Origin: JAHLMO01 sp038997305
GTDB lineage: Archaea; Aenigmatarchaeota; Aenigmatarchaeia; CG10238-14; SpSt-28
DNA: 6,581 nt
Assembly (NCBI GenBank): GCA_038997305.1
Contig: JAWAZZ010000017.1
Span: forward strand, 1-6,581
Direction: 5' to 3'
Numbering within the stretch: the first letter of the stretch is position 1; every line of letters starts with the position of its first letter. Below the pieces are notes generated by a model. The model was not told the DNA's origin. It did not search any database and saw nothing but the letters and a program-made list of their open reading frames with translations. A program made the translations under genes and the position numbers. Below, piece after piece: positions 6,139 to 6,581 of this stretch.

Positions 6139-6210
6139 TGGACCGGCGGGGATTTGAACCCCGGGCCTCCCGCTTGCAAGGCGGGCGCTCTTCCACTGAG
6201 CTACCGGCCC
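6139..6210 (-). tRNA. tRNA-Ala, anticodon TGC
   Basis: A complete tRNA reads leftward. The acceptor stem GGGCCGG pairs with CCGGTCC and includes the G3-U70 wobble pair, the identity element of alanine tRNAs; the discriminator is A (6139). The anticodon stem CCCGC/GCGGG carries the loop CTTGCAA with anticodon TGC (6178-6176). The T arm is CGGGG-TTCAAAT-CCCCG. There is no intron and no encoded CCA. It follows the 16S gene on the same strand, as in many euryarchaeal rRNA operons, but mscS follows it instead of 23S. Confidence 0.97.
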
Positions 6211-6229
6211 TTATAAAATTATTTCGTAA

Positions 6230-6278
6230 ATATTAAAATTTTAAACTTTAGATTAAACTTTAGAAAATTATATAAATT
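6230..6278 (-). promoter_or_regulatory. Candidate tRNA-Ala promoter region
   Basis: Reading leftward toward tRNA-Ala there are three TATA-like stretches: AATTTATATAA (6278-6268), TTTAAAAT near 6245-6238 preceded by purine-rich CTAAAG, and TTTAATAT (6237-6230). The last is centred about 24 nt before the tRNA 5' G, the second about 32 nt. A separate promoter is plausible because a T-tract terminator candidate lies between 16S and this region. Which box is used cannot be decided by reading. Confidence 0.4.
6241..6264. repeat. 12-bp tandem direct repeat in 16S-tRNA-Ala spacer
   Basis: TTAAACTTTAGA occurs twice back to back (6241-6252 and 6253-6264) without mismatch. The second copy continues as CTTTAGAAAATTA (6258-6270), a 13-mer also present in the suf promoter region at 2868-2880. 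On the minus strand the repeat reads TCTAAAGTTTAA, similar to a BRE plus TATA element, so it may be a duplicated promoter element. Replication slippage in AT-rich DNA is the simple alternative. Confidence 0.6.
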
Positions 6279-6289
6279 CAAAAAATTAC

Positions 6290-6305
6290 AAAAAAAGATA
6301 ATCTT
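6290..6305 (-). terminator. Candidate T-tract terminator after 16S rRNA
   Basis: On the minus strand, downstream of the 16S 3' end, a short AAGAT-T-ATCTT inverted repeat leads into seven Ts (6296-6290), with a further T6 at 6285-6280. Archaeal RNA polymerase stops at T tracts, so the 16S transcript may end here, before tRNA-Ala. The hairpin is too tight to matter much; the T runs are the main evidence. Confidence 0.4.
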
Positions 6306-6353
6306 ACCAAAGGGCATCTGGCAGCATTTAGAAGTTGTGGTGGTAATTCTGAC

Positions 6354-6581
6354 TGAGAGGGATCCAGCCGCACGTTCCCGTACGGCTACCTTGTGACGAC
6401 TTCGCCCCCCTCGCGGAGCTCCTGCTCGTCCCTAGGTTTTGGCCTAGGGCCTCGCAGGAGCTCCACTCGGTTGGCGTGACGGGCAGTGTGAGCAAGGGGC
6501 AGGGACGTATTCGGCGAGGTTTGCTAAACCCCGCCTACTAGGGATTCCGGCTTCACGAGGGCGAGTTACAGCCCTCGATCC
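6354..6581 (-). rRNA. 16S rRNA, 3' part (runs off the window edge)
   Basis: The right end is the 3' domain of small-subunit rRNA, read leftward. Recognisable parts are GGAATCCCTAGTA, GAATACGTCCCTGCC, CCTTGCTCACACTGCCCGTC (site of the universal 1392R primer), a long GC-rich helix 44, GAAGTCGTCACAAGGTA (site of 1492R), and helix 45 with its GGAA loop ending in GGCTGGATC. The helix 44 arms are almost entirely G-C, consistent with a thermophile. Compared with the canonical sequence, bases equivalent to E. coli A1394, C1400 and A1499 are U, U and C. The tail after GGATC reads CCTCTCAGTC instead of ACCTCCT, so the exact 3' end is uncertain by several nucleotides. The 5' part lies beyond the window. 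Confidence 0.97.

Noticed and set aside
6306..6353. Bulge-helix-bulge or rRNA intron near the 16S 3' end
   Set aside because: Only a weak five-pair stem (TGCCA/TGGTA) could be found, and no downstream segment restores ACCTCCT. The matching 5' half of a processing stem would be outside the window.
6360..6365. GGATCC near the 16S 3' end as a cloning or chimera scar
   Set aside because: The six bases arise from the conserved GGATC of 16S plus one C. Flanking sequence continues as plausible AT-rich archaeal spacer, so there is no positive evidence of an artefact, though read support should be checked.
1..6581. CRISPR array, insertion sequence or prophage signs
   Set aside because: No regularly spaced repeats, transposase or integrase genes, or terminal inverted repeats are visible.

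Overview
The window looks like a piece of a compact, AT-rich archaeal genome, most likely from a DPANN lineage close to Nanoarchaeota. Three things point that way. First, the tRNA and rRNA genes are archaeal in type, lack an encoded CCA, and are far richer in G+C than the coding DNA, as in thermophiles. Second, promoters have TATA boxes centred about 24-30 nt before start codons, which suggests leaderless or nearly leaderless mRNAs. Third, the partial 16S gene carries changes at nearly universal decoding-centre positions and a non-standard anti-Shine-Dalgarno tail. The genus cannot be fixed from the sequence alone.

Positions 1-4337 hold tRNA-Leu(CAG) followed by a complete SUF iron-sulfur cluster assembly locus arranged divergently. 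sufC-sufB-sufD run leftward, joined by two overlaps of 17 nt each. A small unrecognised gene (79 aa) and sufS run rightward, overlapping by 8 nt. Both arms start from a short intergenic region with one TATA-like core and a perfect 23-bp palindrome (11-bp arms around one base), a good candidate operator. SufS would supply sulfur from cysteine and SufBCD would be the ATP-driven scaffold. SufD is only about half the usual length. No SufE or SufU partner is visible, so the small protein upstream of sufS is a candidate accessory factor.

Positions 4338-6103 hold an EVE/PUA-like domain protein tail to tail with sufS, a six-helix haem membrane protein of the MsrQ/YedZ type, and a short MscS-type channel lacking the usual C-terminal vestibule domain.

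Positions 6121-6581 hold, leftward, the 3' end of 16S rRNA, a T-tract terminator candidate, an AT-rich spacer with a 12-bp tandem repeat, tRNA-Ala(TGC), and the mscS promoter. The 16S-tRNA-Ala order resembles the euryarchaeal rRNA operon, but no 23S gene follows; mscS does. No stretch longer than 300 bases lacks a gene.
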